64,000 bases of DNA. Origin: Epiperipatus broadwayi (taxonomy: Eukaryota; Onychophora; Udeonychophora; Euonychophora; Peripatidae). Made by a program: the position numbers and the translations under genes. The notes under the pieces are model-generated. The model was not told the DNA's origin and did not search any database. It worked only from the letters and a program-made list of their open reading frames with translations. This document shows positions 12,156-22,400 of this stretch, one piece after another; position 1 is the first letter of the stretch, and each line of letters opens with the position of its first letter. The stretch lies in contig JAQFVV010000027.1 in assembly GCA_028023455.1 (NCBI GenBank), positions 8,365,845 through 8,429,844 of the forward strand, read 5' to 3'.

Positions 12156-12399
12156 CATTTTGGGTGATTAAGCCAATAAACATCACATGATCACTAAGAC
12201 CTAGGCACAGTCCTCTCAGATCCAAGACTCCTCACTGACGAAGATCACAAGCCAGAAACTAGTCTGGGGATATTGGATGAGTAGGCATTAGATGGGGATT
12301 TTATGCACAAGCCCCCCTGCATTCATTGATTACTCTGGCTTGCACTGAGTGACAATATATATAGAGAGAGTTTTGCCTGTTTTAATAACATTTTGGGTG
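12156..12399 (-). mobile_element. Family B palindromic element (copy 4), duplicate of copy 3
   Basis: This is the same insertion as at 11.53-11.78 kb, carried along in the 622-bp tandem duplication. It shows GAGAGAG where copy 3 has GAGATAG and is otherwise almost identical. Confidence 0.75.
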
Positions 12400-12925
12400 C
12401 TGTTCTCCTTCTGATATAAAATAAATTCTGTGTATCTTTATCACAATAGCTTAGTTGATTAAAGCATCATCTGTAATTCATTATTCACTAATCTAAATAA
12501 GTTTGATTTCTATATTATACCATTATTGGTCAGTCAGGAGAGAAGAACCTATTACCCCTCATAATGTTGTGCCGACTTGAGTATTAGGTAATACTTGAAT
12601 GTATTTAGAAATGTATAAGCAAAGTTTGATTTTTTCTGATAATTTAATTTTGATGGTGGCAATAGTCCAACATGCAACTACATATAAAACTCATCAGTAC
12701 AGACTTTCAGACAATCCATAGATGTGAATGTAAATGAATCTTCTCCCAAAAAAAAAAAAAAATACAATCCTTCATATTTATGATGAAAATTAATGATGAT
12801 GACATTCAAAAGGCACTATACTCATATGTATTTTTCATATACCTGTATGTATATGAGCAGCCATTGTTTATTTGTTGTTTTACAATTGCAGCACTGCAAC
12901 TTTGTTTAGGATGGTCCCAAAGTAT

Positions 12926-13082
12926 AATCATCATCATCAACCATTATCAATCCACTGCAGGATGGTCTCTCCAAGTTTAGTCCACCTTCTCCGATCTTTA
13001 GCTTCTCTTCTCCACATCACCCCTGCACATTTTCTTATTTCATCCATACATCTCACATGTGGTCTCTTTCTGGGTCTTTTAC
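12926..13082 (-). mobile_element. RTE-like LINE 3' end
   Basis: Read on the plus strand it starts with the (ATC)n tail complement and CAACCATTATCAATCCACTG, then runs through CTCCAAGTTTAGTCCACC to TCTTTCTGGGTCTTTTAC. This is the last 150 bp of the LINE at 20.5 kb, including the region encoding the C-terminal KRPRKRPYVRWMDEI-like block. It is strongly 5'-truncated, as is usual for LINE insertions. Confidence 0.85.
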
Positions 13083-13124
13083 AAAAATTGATATATAATT
13101 AGAGGGATTTTTAAACTTAGGATT

Positions 13125-13345
13125 TTTAATTCTACATCCACTTATCTCACCCAGGTGAAAAAAATACATGATCCCATATATTTTATACAGAACCAGCACT
13201 CATTTGAGAATATCACCCACACATATATAGCCAAGACTTGGTTTATAATAAGATAGCAATTCCTCAAACGTTAATGGATAGGTTCCGATCTTCCCACTCT
13301 TCCAATTATTCAACCATCCATTTTATTGAAAATCTGAAGATGGAT
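13125..13345 (-). repeat. Family A repeat (copy 1), inverted relative to 16.1 kb
   Basis: AGATAGCAATTCCTCAAACG, then GTTAATGGATAGG and CTTCCAATTATTCAACC are the reverse complement of the 16.1-16.3 kb and 33.0-33.2 kb copies. It sits just left of the candidate terminal exon and faces the 16.1-kb copy. Confidence 0.75.
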
Positions 13346-13539
13346 CATTCAAAGCCCTTATTGGATTTGATATTGTAATCATAGACTTTTATGTTAATCT
13401 AATCCCTCACATTACAGGATCCTCATGTATCCATATATATTAGTAGAAGAGGGATGGGCTGAACTTATATTAAGATGTAAAATTTATTTCCAAATCAATT
13501 TATTTGCTTATACTGAATATTTCTTATGTATTGTAACAG

Positions 13540-13790
13540 TCAGAAAACATGTGACTCGTAAACATAGTGCAGAATTTGACCACCACACAGAACAGCAGCA
13601 CCATCGAGGTAGCGAAGCCACCCATGTTACTGAGTTCGAACATAGTTTATCGGTTCCACACTACAATCCACGAAACAACGCATCTGATGTGACATTAGTA
13701 AATATTTCCTTAGGCACGGTGGTCAGGGATATGCAAGAGATTCATGATTTTATTCTCGAGTTAGCCAATAATCAAACTAATATTAATTAA
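13540..13790 (+). CDS. Candidate terminal coding exon, protein not recognised
   Basis: A polypyrimidine-rich stretch ending TTGTAACAG (13531-13539) is a plausible splice acceptor. The following frame stays open for 83 codons to a TAA at 13788. It uses C/G-containing codons (CAC, GAG, GTC, CGA) far more than the neighbouring chance frames. The product is polar and His-rich early (HHTEQQHHRGSEATH), then VPHYNPRNN and an amphipathic tail, VVRDMQEIHDFILELA. No membrane segment or known motif is visible. An AATAAA lies at 13839-13844. The frame extends upstream to an ATG at 13425, but that part reads like intron; a second acceptor-like site ends at 13417. I infer the last exon of a plus-strand gene whose earlier exons are not visible in this window. 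I do not recognise the family. Confidence 0.5.
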
Positions 13791-16080
13791 ACATTCATAT
13801 TTACATAATTGAGGAAATATTATATAGAATGGGTATCGAATAAATGAAACGTAACTGCAGACGTATAGTTTAAAATTATTTATTAATACATTTTAATAAA
13901 ACAATCATTTACTAATAATATTTTGTGGATTCAAAGCTTCAGTAGCGGGATTTGCGACATGATTATATTTTAAAGAATATATTTATTTAGACATTATTTT
14001 ATATTAAGGACTTCAGTAGCGGTATTTCCGATACTGTAATGTTTACAAAAGGAATTCACTTATTTGAAGGCGTAATCTAGCTACCTAAAATTCTCGAGTA
14101 AGTATTTCTAATGCATGCCTGGAGGGATTTATACCTTTGCAATGCAGGACTCTAAAGTAAGATTTAAGAGTAGCAGTGGACATATATTTATTTAATTACA
14201 ATATTTATTTTATGACTAAGGGCAAACATTTATTTGAGAGTGAATTATGAAGATAATGCAGAGGCGGAGTGATATATAGAATAATAAAATTAAGTAAAGG
14301 AACACGTGGTACGCTTTAGAAAGGCGATATGGAATGGCAGTATATCGAAACTGCAATGCCGCGAATGGGTTTATAAGAATGTCGGGCCGGTCTCTGCCAT
14401 CGGCCCGATGAAGTAAGGTGTCACATAAGCATAACCAGGGACAAGCGGTCCGTGTTGGTTTGCCGGCTGGCTGCATGACGTTGTCAAATCCTACGGGAAC
14501 ACCCATTATGTCCGCTTGTATAGGACAACTGGGGTTAATTTCAACCCTGAAGAATCCGGAAATTTCACGGCAGAATGGGTCATCGCGTCTCTAAAACCTA
14601 ACACATGTATAATGTATAAACGATTATGATAAGATTTAAATAGATTTCTAACTCGGCCCTACATTATCAACATTTACTAAAGAACTTTGGCGACTCTCAA
14701 AGAAATGTAATTTTATGGAATTATTCATTAAGATTTAATAAATGCAAAACATATATAAACTGGGGATTATTACAACTAATACGCCAGCCATTTGCAAAGT
14801 AGTAGACCCTGCATTACAATAAATGATGCATTGAATGCGTGTTGATTTATATGAAAGTTAAGTTATTTATGAAAGTAAATATTAATGAAAATTTGACATG
14901 CATTCACTGTTTCAAGCGATCATAGATTTAAACTTTGAAAATAGAGACAATTATGAGCATGCAATAATTAAATAATAAATATAGATAAAATGTAGATTTT
15001 AGAAATACGCACCCAAGAAAGATAGAATGAGGTAAGCTAGATTATTAGAGAAATTTACACATTAAGTTAATTATTCAATTTTAGTTATACAAATGATAGT
15101 TTTTACATTTTATAATTTAGATTAAGTAATATGAAGAGCTATAGCATGTTATTAGAGTACTCTAGAGTTTGAACACAGACAGGTACCTGTTTTATAAGAA
15201 GTTTTCTGATTCCATTAGTTTAGCAGCAAAAAGTTCACGAGTGGCAATTCTTTCTTGTATTTAGATATTTCATTTACTTTCACAGCAGCAGCAGCTTTCT
15301 CATTTATTTCTGGCAGCAGATCTTCATGGTGAATTTATGATGGGCAATGGAAAGTTCGGCATCCGATAGGCCATCTCCCGATGGAGAATAATCTAGGTGC
15401 TTTTACTCGGTCATACCTTGGCAGGAACAATTTATTTTTATATTTTTGGAGACTCTCAGTGATCGAGAGCAAAGCTAAAGTTTAAGTGAATGTCTCCAGA
15501 AAGTCTAAGATGGCCTCTTTTCTTATCTTGATCTTTCACATTTTTGTTAAGGTTTTTTTAGGTTCTACTTAATCTGCCCTGAGGATAATCAATGCATTTT
15601 GTTGGTTTTAATTAAAAAAAACTGCCGTTCTATTGTTTACATTTTACATTTACTAATTACATTTTGGGGAATTTTTCTTTAATTAATCTATTATCTATCA
15701 CTGACCGATGCTTTTAAATTTCAAAGACAAAAAGGGAACATAAGATTATTTTAACTTTTAATTAAATATTACATCAGATTTTTTTAGAATTATTATTAAA
15801 CAAAATTTAAACAAAGCAATAAATACGAACTTTATAATCCAAAATAAATGATTTAGTTATATAATTTAAAGAAATCTAAATTATACTATTTTATCCCTAT
15901 TTATTGCCTTTAATTTGAGATCGAAATGTGTGCGTGTTTATGCTGAATTCTACATATATTTATACATTTTTAATATTGCTACACACACAATTCGATACCA
16001 AAAAGTTTAAATTTGGGGCGGGATAGACCGGTCAGTGAGAGACGACAGAAAAAGGTGAAACTTAAGATTCGAATACGAAT
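13791..16080 (+). other. Candidate 3' untranslated region and unique island
   Basis: Base composition differs from the surrounding repeats: it contains CpG-bearing and GC-rich words and no recognised transposon. Two similar words, CTTCAGTAGCGGGATTTGCG (about 13937) and CTTCAGTAGCGGTATTTCCG (about 14010), form a local direct repeat. A perfect palindrome CAGGTACCTG lies near 15181. It could be a long 3' UTR, other exons, or conserved non-coding DNA. Confidence 0.35.
14310..14600 (+). ncRNA. Candidate structured RNA, GC-rich with several perfect stems
   Basis: Stems seen by direct pairing: GCAGT 14337-14341 with ACTGC 14350-14354; TCGGGCCG 14382-14389 with CGGCCCGA 14401-14408, extendable by two G-U pairs; ACAAGCGG 14441-14448 with CCGCTTGT 14512-14519, enclosing GTGTT 14452-14456 with AACAC 14498-14502; GGGTT 14532-14536 with AACCC 14543-14547. 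Such GC stems are unusual in this AT-rich region. I do not match it to rRNA, RNase P, SRP RNA, 7SK or a spliceosomal snRNA. The minus strand has a 96-codon frame (14216-14506) and one plus frame is interrupted only by a single TGA between about 14290 and 14590, so an old coding piece remains possible. Confidence 0.35.
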
Positions 16081-16099
16081 CTTACTGTTATTATATGTA

Positions 16100-16335
16100 T
16101 ATAGCGTGATTTGAATTTAGGATTTTTCAGTCTATATTCATTCAGTTGAATAGTTGGAAGAATGAAAAGATTGAAGCCTGTCCATTAAAGTTTGAGGAAT
16201 TGCTATCTTAATATAAACCAAGGACTGATTATATATGTGTGTGGGAGTTTATGATCTGGCCCAATTGATGAGTACTGGTTCTACATGAAATACACATATT
16301 GGGGATCATGTATATTAGTCATGTGTATCAGTTGC
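16100..16335 (+). repeat. Family A repeat (copy 2)
   Basis: It contains AATAGTTGGAAGAATG, GTTTGAGGAATTGCTATCTT and GATCTGGCCCAATTGATGAG, matching 33.0-33.25 kb directly and 13.1-13.3 kb in inverse orientation. It marks the right border of the unique island. Confidence 0.75.
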
Positions 16336-17139
16336 TTGAGATGGAAGGGATAATGAATACAGTCTTCATATGGAGCCAATGCCAACTGACAGACTACATC
16401 AGTGACTACCAAAATATTATCTTTGTTAAAATATTCTCCATCTGTAAAGTTAATACTTTTTCAGTCTTCAGTAAATACTCATTTCTTTTTCCATATTTTA
16501 TGAATTTGTTTTTATTGAATATGAAGCCAGTTTCAGCATACAACTTTATTTCTTTCAAAGCTAAACCAATTCCTTTCATTTTTTTACCTCAATAGAATAC
16601 TTCCAAGTTTCTTTTAAGCTCAGCAGAATTGCTACCATTATTAATTTGACATTTTAGGATCATTTTAAACTAAATTTTAATTTATTAATGGATGGCAGCA
16701 ATATAAAGAATGCAAATGGCTGCCATCGTAATAAAGTAATTAAGTACACAAAACAGGGTTTAAGCAAAGAAATGGCTCTCACTGCACAGTATAAACAAAT
16801 ACATGTGAAATTATTGAATTTGTAATTATTTTTTTTATATTTAACTTGCATTGTTTCCAAAACCATGTGTTATTTAATCCACGATATTTAAGAAAAAATA
16901 TGGTAGTCTTACAGTATGTATATAATTTCTTGTTTCTGACAAAATAACTAGTATTGTTAAATCACATTTCAGCAACCCTGTTTTTTCTAGATTGCTAAAC
17001 AAATGAAAAATGCTTTATTTGCTTAGCAATCTAGTATGACTCTTTTTTCACAACAATTATGCAACTTTAATGTATGCATTAGTAGCTAATATATGCCAGA
17101 TTTAAAAAAAAAAAAGGCATATGGCTTTTTATTCATAAG

Positions 17140-17235
17140 AAGTTAGGGTGCCAGACCTGCCAATGCCAAAATTGATCCTGAGACCTCCCTATTCCAAGCC
17201 AGACATTCTACCAACTGTACCAAACCATGCAGTGT
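17140..17235 (-). mobile_element. tRNA-derived SINE fragment
   Basis: The minus strand reads TGGTACAGTTGGTAGAATG, a clear A-box-like D-arm region, followed about 30 bp later by a degenerate B box (CAGGATCAATTTT). No intact cloverleaf or terminator is present, so this is not a functional tRNA gene. Confidence 0.5.
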
Positions 17236-17820
17236 ATTGCTTAATAAATCCTTATCCAATATTATCCTATCAATATCTCAGACTAGTTTATAGCTTATAA
17301 CTTTCATCAGTGAAGAGGAGTTTTAGATCTTGGAACAGGGAACCTTGATGTCTAAGATCTAATTTCTTTGTTTTATTATCAAGTTATAAGCCCACATTTT
17401 CAATCTAAGTTAACTTTCCTGTATAGTCATATCGTTCTAAAACCAGTTCAGTATCTATATATTATTGTGTCTTTAATATTTAAACAATTTGTAAGCACAT
17501 TTAAAATAGAACAGCACATCTTAATATATAAATACTGAACTGATTTCAGATATGTATGGCTATACAGACAAATTGGCTTAGATTGAAAACATTTACGTTT
17601 TTCAGTTTGAATTGATAGCTTGATAGTAAAACAAAGAGGTAAATGATGGCTGCTAGAAGGAAGGTGCATTAGATCTTAAAGGGCTAGGTGCAAGGTACCA
17701 GAAACCAAGGTTCCTCACTGATGAAAGCCATAAGCTAAAACTAGGCTGGGAATATTAGATTGGACAGCACTGAATAGGAATTTATTAAGCATTACTAAGT
17801 AGCATAACTGCAATGAAATG
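17236..17820. mobile_element. Family B palindromic element (copy 5), long form
   Basis: GCTTAATAAATCCTTATCC at the left is mirrored by GGAATTTATTAAGC near 17778-17791. TATCTCAGACTAGTTTATAG is mirrored by AAACTAGGCTGGGAATATT. Inner arms pair CAGTTCAGTATCTATATATT with AATACTGAACTGATTTC. It resembles the 48.8-49.3 kb copy in carrying an extra internal segment between the cores. Confidence 0.65.
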
Positions 17821-18076
17821 AAAAGACTATACTGCTGAAGCAATGATGTGATTGCTGGAATCATACGATAGAATCATGATATTTATCACAAATATGAACA
17901 GAGATGCTGAAATGTGATTTAAAAAGGTTTGGTTACTTTGTTAAAAATTAGAAATTACATATATATAATGCAAATAAAATGTCCCTTAATTAAAAACTAT
18001 TGTAATAACAGTATAAAAAAATATAACAGTAATTAACTGTTACATGCAGTCGTCTGTATATAATAGTATTTACCAA

Positions 18077-18287
18077 GTCTATTTTAAATAATAATTGAAC
18101 TGCCCTCTAACTGCTGCGTTCAATAACTTTTTACAGTAAGAAAATGGACCACTTCTTACCATATTTTAGATCTTTTTATTTAGAGTTACCCAGAACAATA
18201 ATGGCAAGAAGTGGTCCATTCTCTTACTGTAAAAAGTTATTGAACATTTCCGCTAGAGGGCAGTTCAATTATTATTTTAAATAGACC
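18077..18287. mobile_element. Compact palindromic MITE-like element, arms about 86 bp
   Basis: Arms 18077-18162 and 18201-18287 pair almost throughout, for example AACTTTTTACAGTAAG with CTTACTGTAAAAAGTT and GGACCACTTCTT with AAGAAGTGGTCC. The loop is about 38 nt. It is the only copy of this family in the window, and no target duplication is evident. Confidence 0.75.
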
Positions 18288-18575
18288 TGTTAAATTTCAC
18301 ATGACATAATATTTATTCAATATTAAAATATTATTTACTATTACATATATATACAAGAAAAATGTGTCATAAGTTTCGACTAGTGTATTGTAACTCCAAA
18401 ATAATAGTTAAAGAGTATATTTTTATAGGCCCTAATGTGTGTGAGCAAGGAGTACTAAAATCAAATAATTCTTGTCCTGATATTTTATCTTGGAACCACT
18501 TGACATCATAGATTTGAAATGATTTCAACTTATTAACGTTAACCATTTGTATCCATGTAGTATTTAGTCATGCGA

Positions 18576-18735
18576 TGCCATCATCACCATTGTCAACCAT
18601 TATCAATCCACTGCAGGATGGTCTCTCCAAGTTTAATCCATCTCTGATCTCTAGCCTCTTTTCTCCACATCATCCCTGCACACTTTCTTATTTCATTCAT
18701 CCATCTCATGTGTGGTCTCTTTCTGGGTCTTTAAT
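18576..18735 (-). mobile_element. RTE-like LINE 3' end
   Basis: This is the same 3' terminal segment as at 12.93 and 20.52 kb: CAACCATTATCAATCCACTG at the left, then GGTCTCTCCAAGTTTAATCC, ending near TCTTTCTGGGTCTTTAA. The tail complement is CATCATCACCATTG. It is 5'-truncated to about 150 bp. Confidence 0.85.
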
Positions 18736-19454
18736 TCCTAATATTATTAAGCATGCTTTTGCTGACAAATTAAAATTTCTGGATTTGTATACTGAGAATA
18801 AGGTCATATATCGAGTTCCACAATCAGAAGCATTGTTTTGACTTTTTAATCATGGTTCACTAGTTATGGAATGCCCTGATGTGAATATGCCAAGTACTTA
18901 ATGGATAACTCTAAGAAATCTATAAAGTGAACAATAGTAATTCATATTTTTATCTACTTGGTAATTAAATAATGCTCCAGGATCACAGTTCATTCGATTG
19001 ATCGATCAAACACGATTTTTTTTTTTTACCATGCTCAGAGAGAAATCGGTCCTGGAATCTTCAGTTATTGAATTCACCATTGCATGATTTAACACGGTAG
19101 TTGATTCTAAGAGCTAAAAATTCATGAATCGCAGTTAAAGTCTAAAATTGAACTTTGTTACTTTCAGTACATGACCTCTAAGCAACCAACCATTTGATTA
19201 TTTTTTAATTAATGACTTAGTAATTACAGCCGCATTATACCTCAAACTAAAATATTTCTATAAATACGTACATGTGATATTTTTTTAAGGTTCATTGGGA
19301 TGGTATGCGCCACCCACCCACCTACTCCAATAATTTACGAATCCCAAAGCAACATTGCTTTTATTCATTCTCAAAATTTTATCCATAAATCTATATGTAC
19401 AATAGTTAAATATAATGTACAATAGTTAAATATTCCCTTATTCTGCTAACCCTT

Positions 19455-19515
19455 ACTATCTTAGAGCGTTAGTAGAGTGGAGAATTTGGAACTCAACATC
19501 CACGGATAGTGGTAT
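19455..19515 (+). mobile_element. tRNA-like SINE remnant
   Basis: GAGCGTTAGTAGAGTGGAG then TTGGAACTCAACATCCACGG has the spacing of A and B boxes and resembles the family G tRNA-like region on the opposite strand. It is short and degenerate. Confidence 0.35.
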
Positions 19516-20099
19516 AGTTCTGTGACTTCTGATGCTTAAATTCTTTTAAATACTCCAGAACAATAAACTGTTTAATTATATTTTAAATCGAAACTTAACT
19601 CACTATTTTTTTCTAATAATGATTACGGTTTATACATCAATTAGTAGTTGAACTAACATAAGTTTAACTACAGACATTTTCTAAGGTTTGAGCAAATTCC
19701 TATTTAGTAATAATATATTGACAATATAGATACTCTCCCTTATAATCACGTGGAAAAGCTAAGAATAATTTTTAAGGCGTAATCTGACCCAGGCTTTGAC
19801 AATCTCGCAATCACCGGTCGGGCGTAGAGAATATTTTCAAATGAATGAAATAGGAAAATCAATACAACAGATGTTGTGGATTTAGCAACTATTTGCGGAA
19901 TTATCTCAGCATTTTTAAGAAGTGATAACATCCTTCCGGCAAACTACTTTCAAATGATTGGTTGTTTATTTTCCTTACAAATCTGTCTACAGATTATTTT
20001 TTAAAAGAAAAAAAGAATAGGGGATTCAAACTAATCACCATCATTTTATTTTTTAACAAATTTACGTCTCCCTCTGAAGATGACAGTTGTTTTAAAATG

Positions 20100-20521
20100 T
20101 AACTGAAATAAAGAGAATCACGTGGAGCAAAGCTGACTGCGAGTGATCTTGGAGGGTGAGGGTTAAAAGAGAGAACATGGATTCGAATCTCGCTTCTATA
20201 TTTTTACATTATTTTTCTGTTATTTTGTTTATGTGCTGTTATATTATTTTTATGCTAATGAGTAAGGTGATTCGCGTATATAATCGCGTTCTTGGGGGGA
20301 GGGGGGGAGTGACATTTACTTGAACCTTGTCATTTCTACATTTTAAATTACTTTCCAGTTATTATGCCTTTATTTCTCGGGGGCTACATTATTTTTAATT
20401 CTTAGTAATAAAAGTGATTCCTAATATATACAATCAGGCTCACAGGGGGAGGAAGGTAGAAAAGGTTAATACAGTTTCTATATTTTACATTATTCTCAGA
20501 TTATTATTAATTTGTTAATAT
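20100..20521. repeat. Tandem array of about 145-bp units, left part
   Basis: Words of the type TTATTTTTAATTCTTAGTAATAAAAGTGATTC recur at about 20244 and 20389, and an earlier diverged unit begins near 20105. Each unit has a G-rich patch (GGAGGGTGAGGG, then GGGGGGAGGGGGGG, then GGGGGAGGAAGG). The array resumes at 24.79 kb on the far side of the LINE. The first unit contains a B-box-like GGATTCGAATCTC. Confidence 0.65.
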
Positions 20522-20526
20522 CATTA

Positions 20527-21168
20527 TCAACAACCATTATCAATCCACTGCAGGATGAAGGTATCTCCAAGTTTAATCCATCTCCGATCTTTAGCTTCTC
20601 TTCTCCACATTACTCCTGCACACTTTCTTATTTCATCCATCCATCTCACATATGGTCTCTTTCTGGGTCTTTTACAATCTCTTGAAATCCACTTTAAGAT
20701 TTCAATTGTCCATTTATTACCATCTCTTCTAGCAATATGTCCGGCCTGACTCCACTTTAGTCTTTTAATTTTTTCAATGAGGTCAGTAACACCTCTTTGT
20801 TTTCTTATCCATATATTGCCTTTTCGATTTCTTCTTGTTACTCCCAACATGCATCTCTCCATACTTTTTTGAGTCGTCTGAAGTCTCTGCATTGTTCTTC
20901 TATTAAGTGTCCAAGTCTCAGATCCATAAGTAAGAACTGGTAAAACACATTTGTTAAAAACATTTTTCAAACACATAGGCATATTTCCTTTTAGTATCAA
21001 GTTATTTCTACCAAAAGCACTCCAATCAAGTTTAATTCTATGATTAATTTTATCCATTATGTTTCCATCTGTATTAATAATCTGACCAAGGTATTTGTAA
21101 CTGTTAACTTCTTCTAAGTCATCATAATCAATCTTTATTTTCATATTTTCAGCAAATTGATTAAACAT
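20527..21168 (-). pseudogene. RTE-like ORF2, C-terminal domain
   Basis: This 213-codon open piece covers the region after the polymerase core. Visible landmarks are EVNSYKYLGQIINTDGN (residues about 19-35), VLPVLTYGSETWTL (about 91-104), RLQTTQKSMERCMLGVTRRN (about 109-128), LIEKIKRLKWSQAGHIARR (about 150-168) and RPRKRPYVRWMDEI (about 187-200). These blocks are typical of RTE-clade and related LINE proteins. The piece ends at a stop and then the short 3' UTR. It is the longest surviving frame of the element, but it is separated from the RT core by frameshifts. Confidence 0.9.
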
Positions 21169-21313
21169 TACTTTAGTTTATCTTTAGTCCTACTTTCCTA
21201 CTTTCATCTGGTAACTCCTGCAACATTTCCTGCAGCTCTGAAGCATTATTTGCAACAACAACTATATCATCTGTAAAATCTAAATAACTTAAATAATCTC
21301 CATTTACTTTCAC

Positions 21314-21601
21314 TCATTTAGTTTCCCATTTTAATCTACAAAATACTTCTTGCAACACTGCTATAAAAAGTTTTGGAGATATGAAGTCACCTTGTCTTAC
21401 ATCTTTTTCAATGTTGACTTTCCCAGTATCATTATGTAATTTAATTGTTGCTGTTGCATTTTTATAAATATTCTTTAAAATATGAAAATATCCCCCATCT
21501 ATACCTTGATGATCCAATGCTTTAATCACTGAAGAAATGTTTATGGAATCAAATGCCTTTTCATAATCTACAAATCCAAAACATAATGGCAACTCATTCA
21601 T
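21314..21601 (-). pseudogene. RTE-like reverse transcriptase core, fragment
   Basis: The 95-residue frame carries RT motif A, FVDYEKAFDSI (residues 10-20, with the catalytic Asp at 12), and the following block VRQGDFISPKLF, where most relatives have a Pro after the Asp. Downstream, in another reading of the minus strand at 21,281-21,264, is FTDDIV, the catalytic YXDD-equivalent with Thr in place of the usual Ala. The polymerase copies LINE RNA into DNA at the target site. Frame breaks on both sides make it a pseudogene. Confidence 0.9.
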
Positions 21602-21829
21602 TTGTCCTTTCTATAACTTCTCTCAATACCTGGATATGATCTACTGTACTAAAACCACATTTAAATCCAGCTTGTTCTCTTGGTTGTGGAAATCCAATGT
21701 TCTCTGTAGATGAGTTGTAATTATTTTGGTAAATTTTTTGCATAAAACTGATAAAAGGCTGATAGGTCTGTAATTTCTAATATCTTCTTTATCACCTTTT
21801 TAAAATATTAATAATAGTCACAGACTGCT

Positions 21830-22186
21830 ATGTCTGTCTGCCTACAAAAATCCACCATAAGCAATGCTACTAAGGTGATTCAGTCGCTGTCAAGGACATA
21901 CCTGTCCCTACAAGGGAAGATTGCTCTGATTAATATGAAGATTATGGTGAGCCTAAATTACTACCTGCCAATGAAGACAGTTACCAAATCATTCAGCTTA
22001 CAAATTCAGAGGCTATGTGGTCAGCTCTTATGGAGAGGTCGGACCACTGCAATTAGCATCCGCAGACTTCAGTTTCACAGGAGACAGAACGGTATGGGTC
22101 TCCATTCAATACAGATAATCAATTTCCAAAAAGGGCATTCTCTTTTAGTAAACCTGGGAAAAAATACCCTCTATCAGATATTATAG
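21830..22186 (+). pseudogene. LINE ORF2 C-terminal half, first piece
   Basis: The frame contains LSLQGKIALINMKIMVSLNYYLPM (residues about 25-48) followed by IQRLCGQLLWRGR and RRQNGMGLHSI, in the order and spacing of the post-RT region of L1/Tx1-type proteins (the LSLAGR...LN...W.G....GGLGLP pattern). The frame closes at 22186 and homology resumes in another frame, which indicates a frameshift around 22,190-22,400. Confidence 0.75.
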
Positions 22187-22400
22187 AGACTGTAATACCT
22201 ACTGACAGACCTCCCCCCAGTAAACACACATGGCTTGACTGCATTACTAAACAACAATCTCTATACATCGGGCACTCAACAACAGAGTTTAATGATAAAT
22301 CAACATCTGGCATGCACATCGCCTGCTGAATCCTGAAAATACAGTTATTTATGCTCACCTAGGGTGCAGCAATCATAAAATCACCACAATATTTAAATAT

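Larger units (their letters stand above)
11471..12713. repeat. 622-bp tandem duplication, nearly identical copies
   Basis: Position n in 11471-12091 matches n+622 in 12093-12713. I found only about five differences on reading, for example AACATGGC against AAGATGGC, and GCCAACTT against GCCGACTT. Each copy contains one family B hairpin element with its flanks, so the duplication happened after that insertion. It could be a recent segmental event or an assembly artefact. Confidence 0.9.

Noticed and set aside
11977-12171. 64-codon frame in the tandem duplication
   Set aside because: It crosses the duplication junction into a hairpin element; no coding signature.
14216-14506. 96-codon minus-strand frame over the structured segment
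   Set aside because: Attractive composition in its first 65 codons, but no promoter, splice or homology support. The same bases form GC stems, and a plus frame is almost as open. Kept as an alternative, not called as CDS.
19746-19931. 61-codon minus-strand frame with some GC-rich codons
   Set aside because: The segment YARPVIARLSKPGSDYALK looks protein-like, but there are no splice sites or motifs around it that I trust.
20555-20749. Plus-strand frame opposite the LINE C-terminal domain
   Set aside because: Antisense shadow of the RTE-like protein. The same applies to 22119-22358, 23247-23801, 24147-24383 and 45967-46295.
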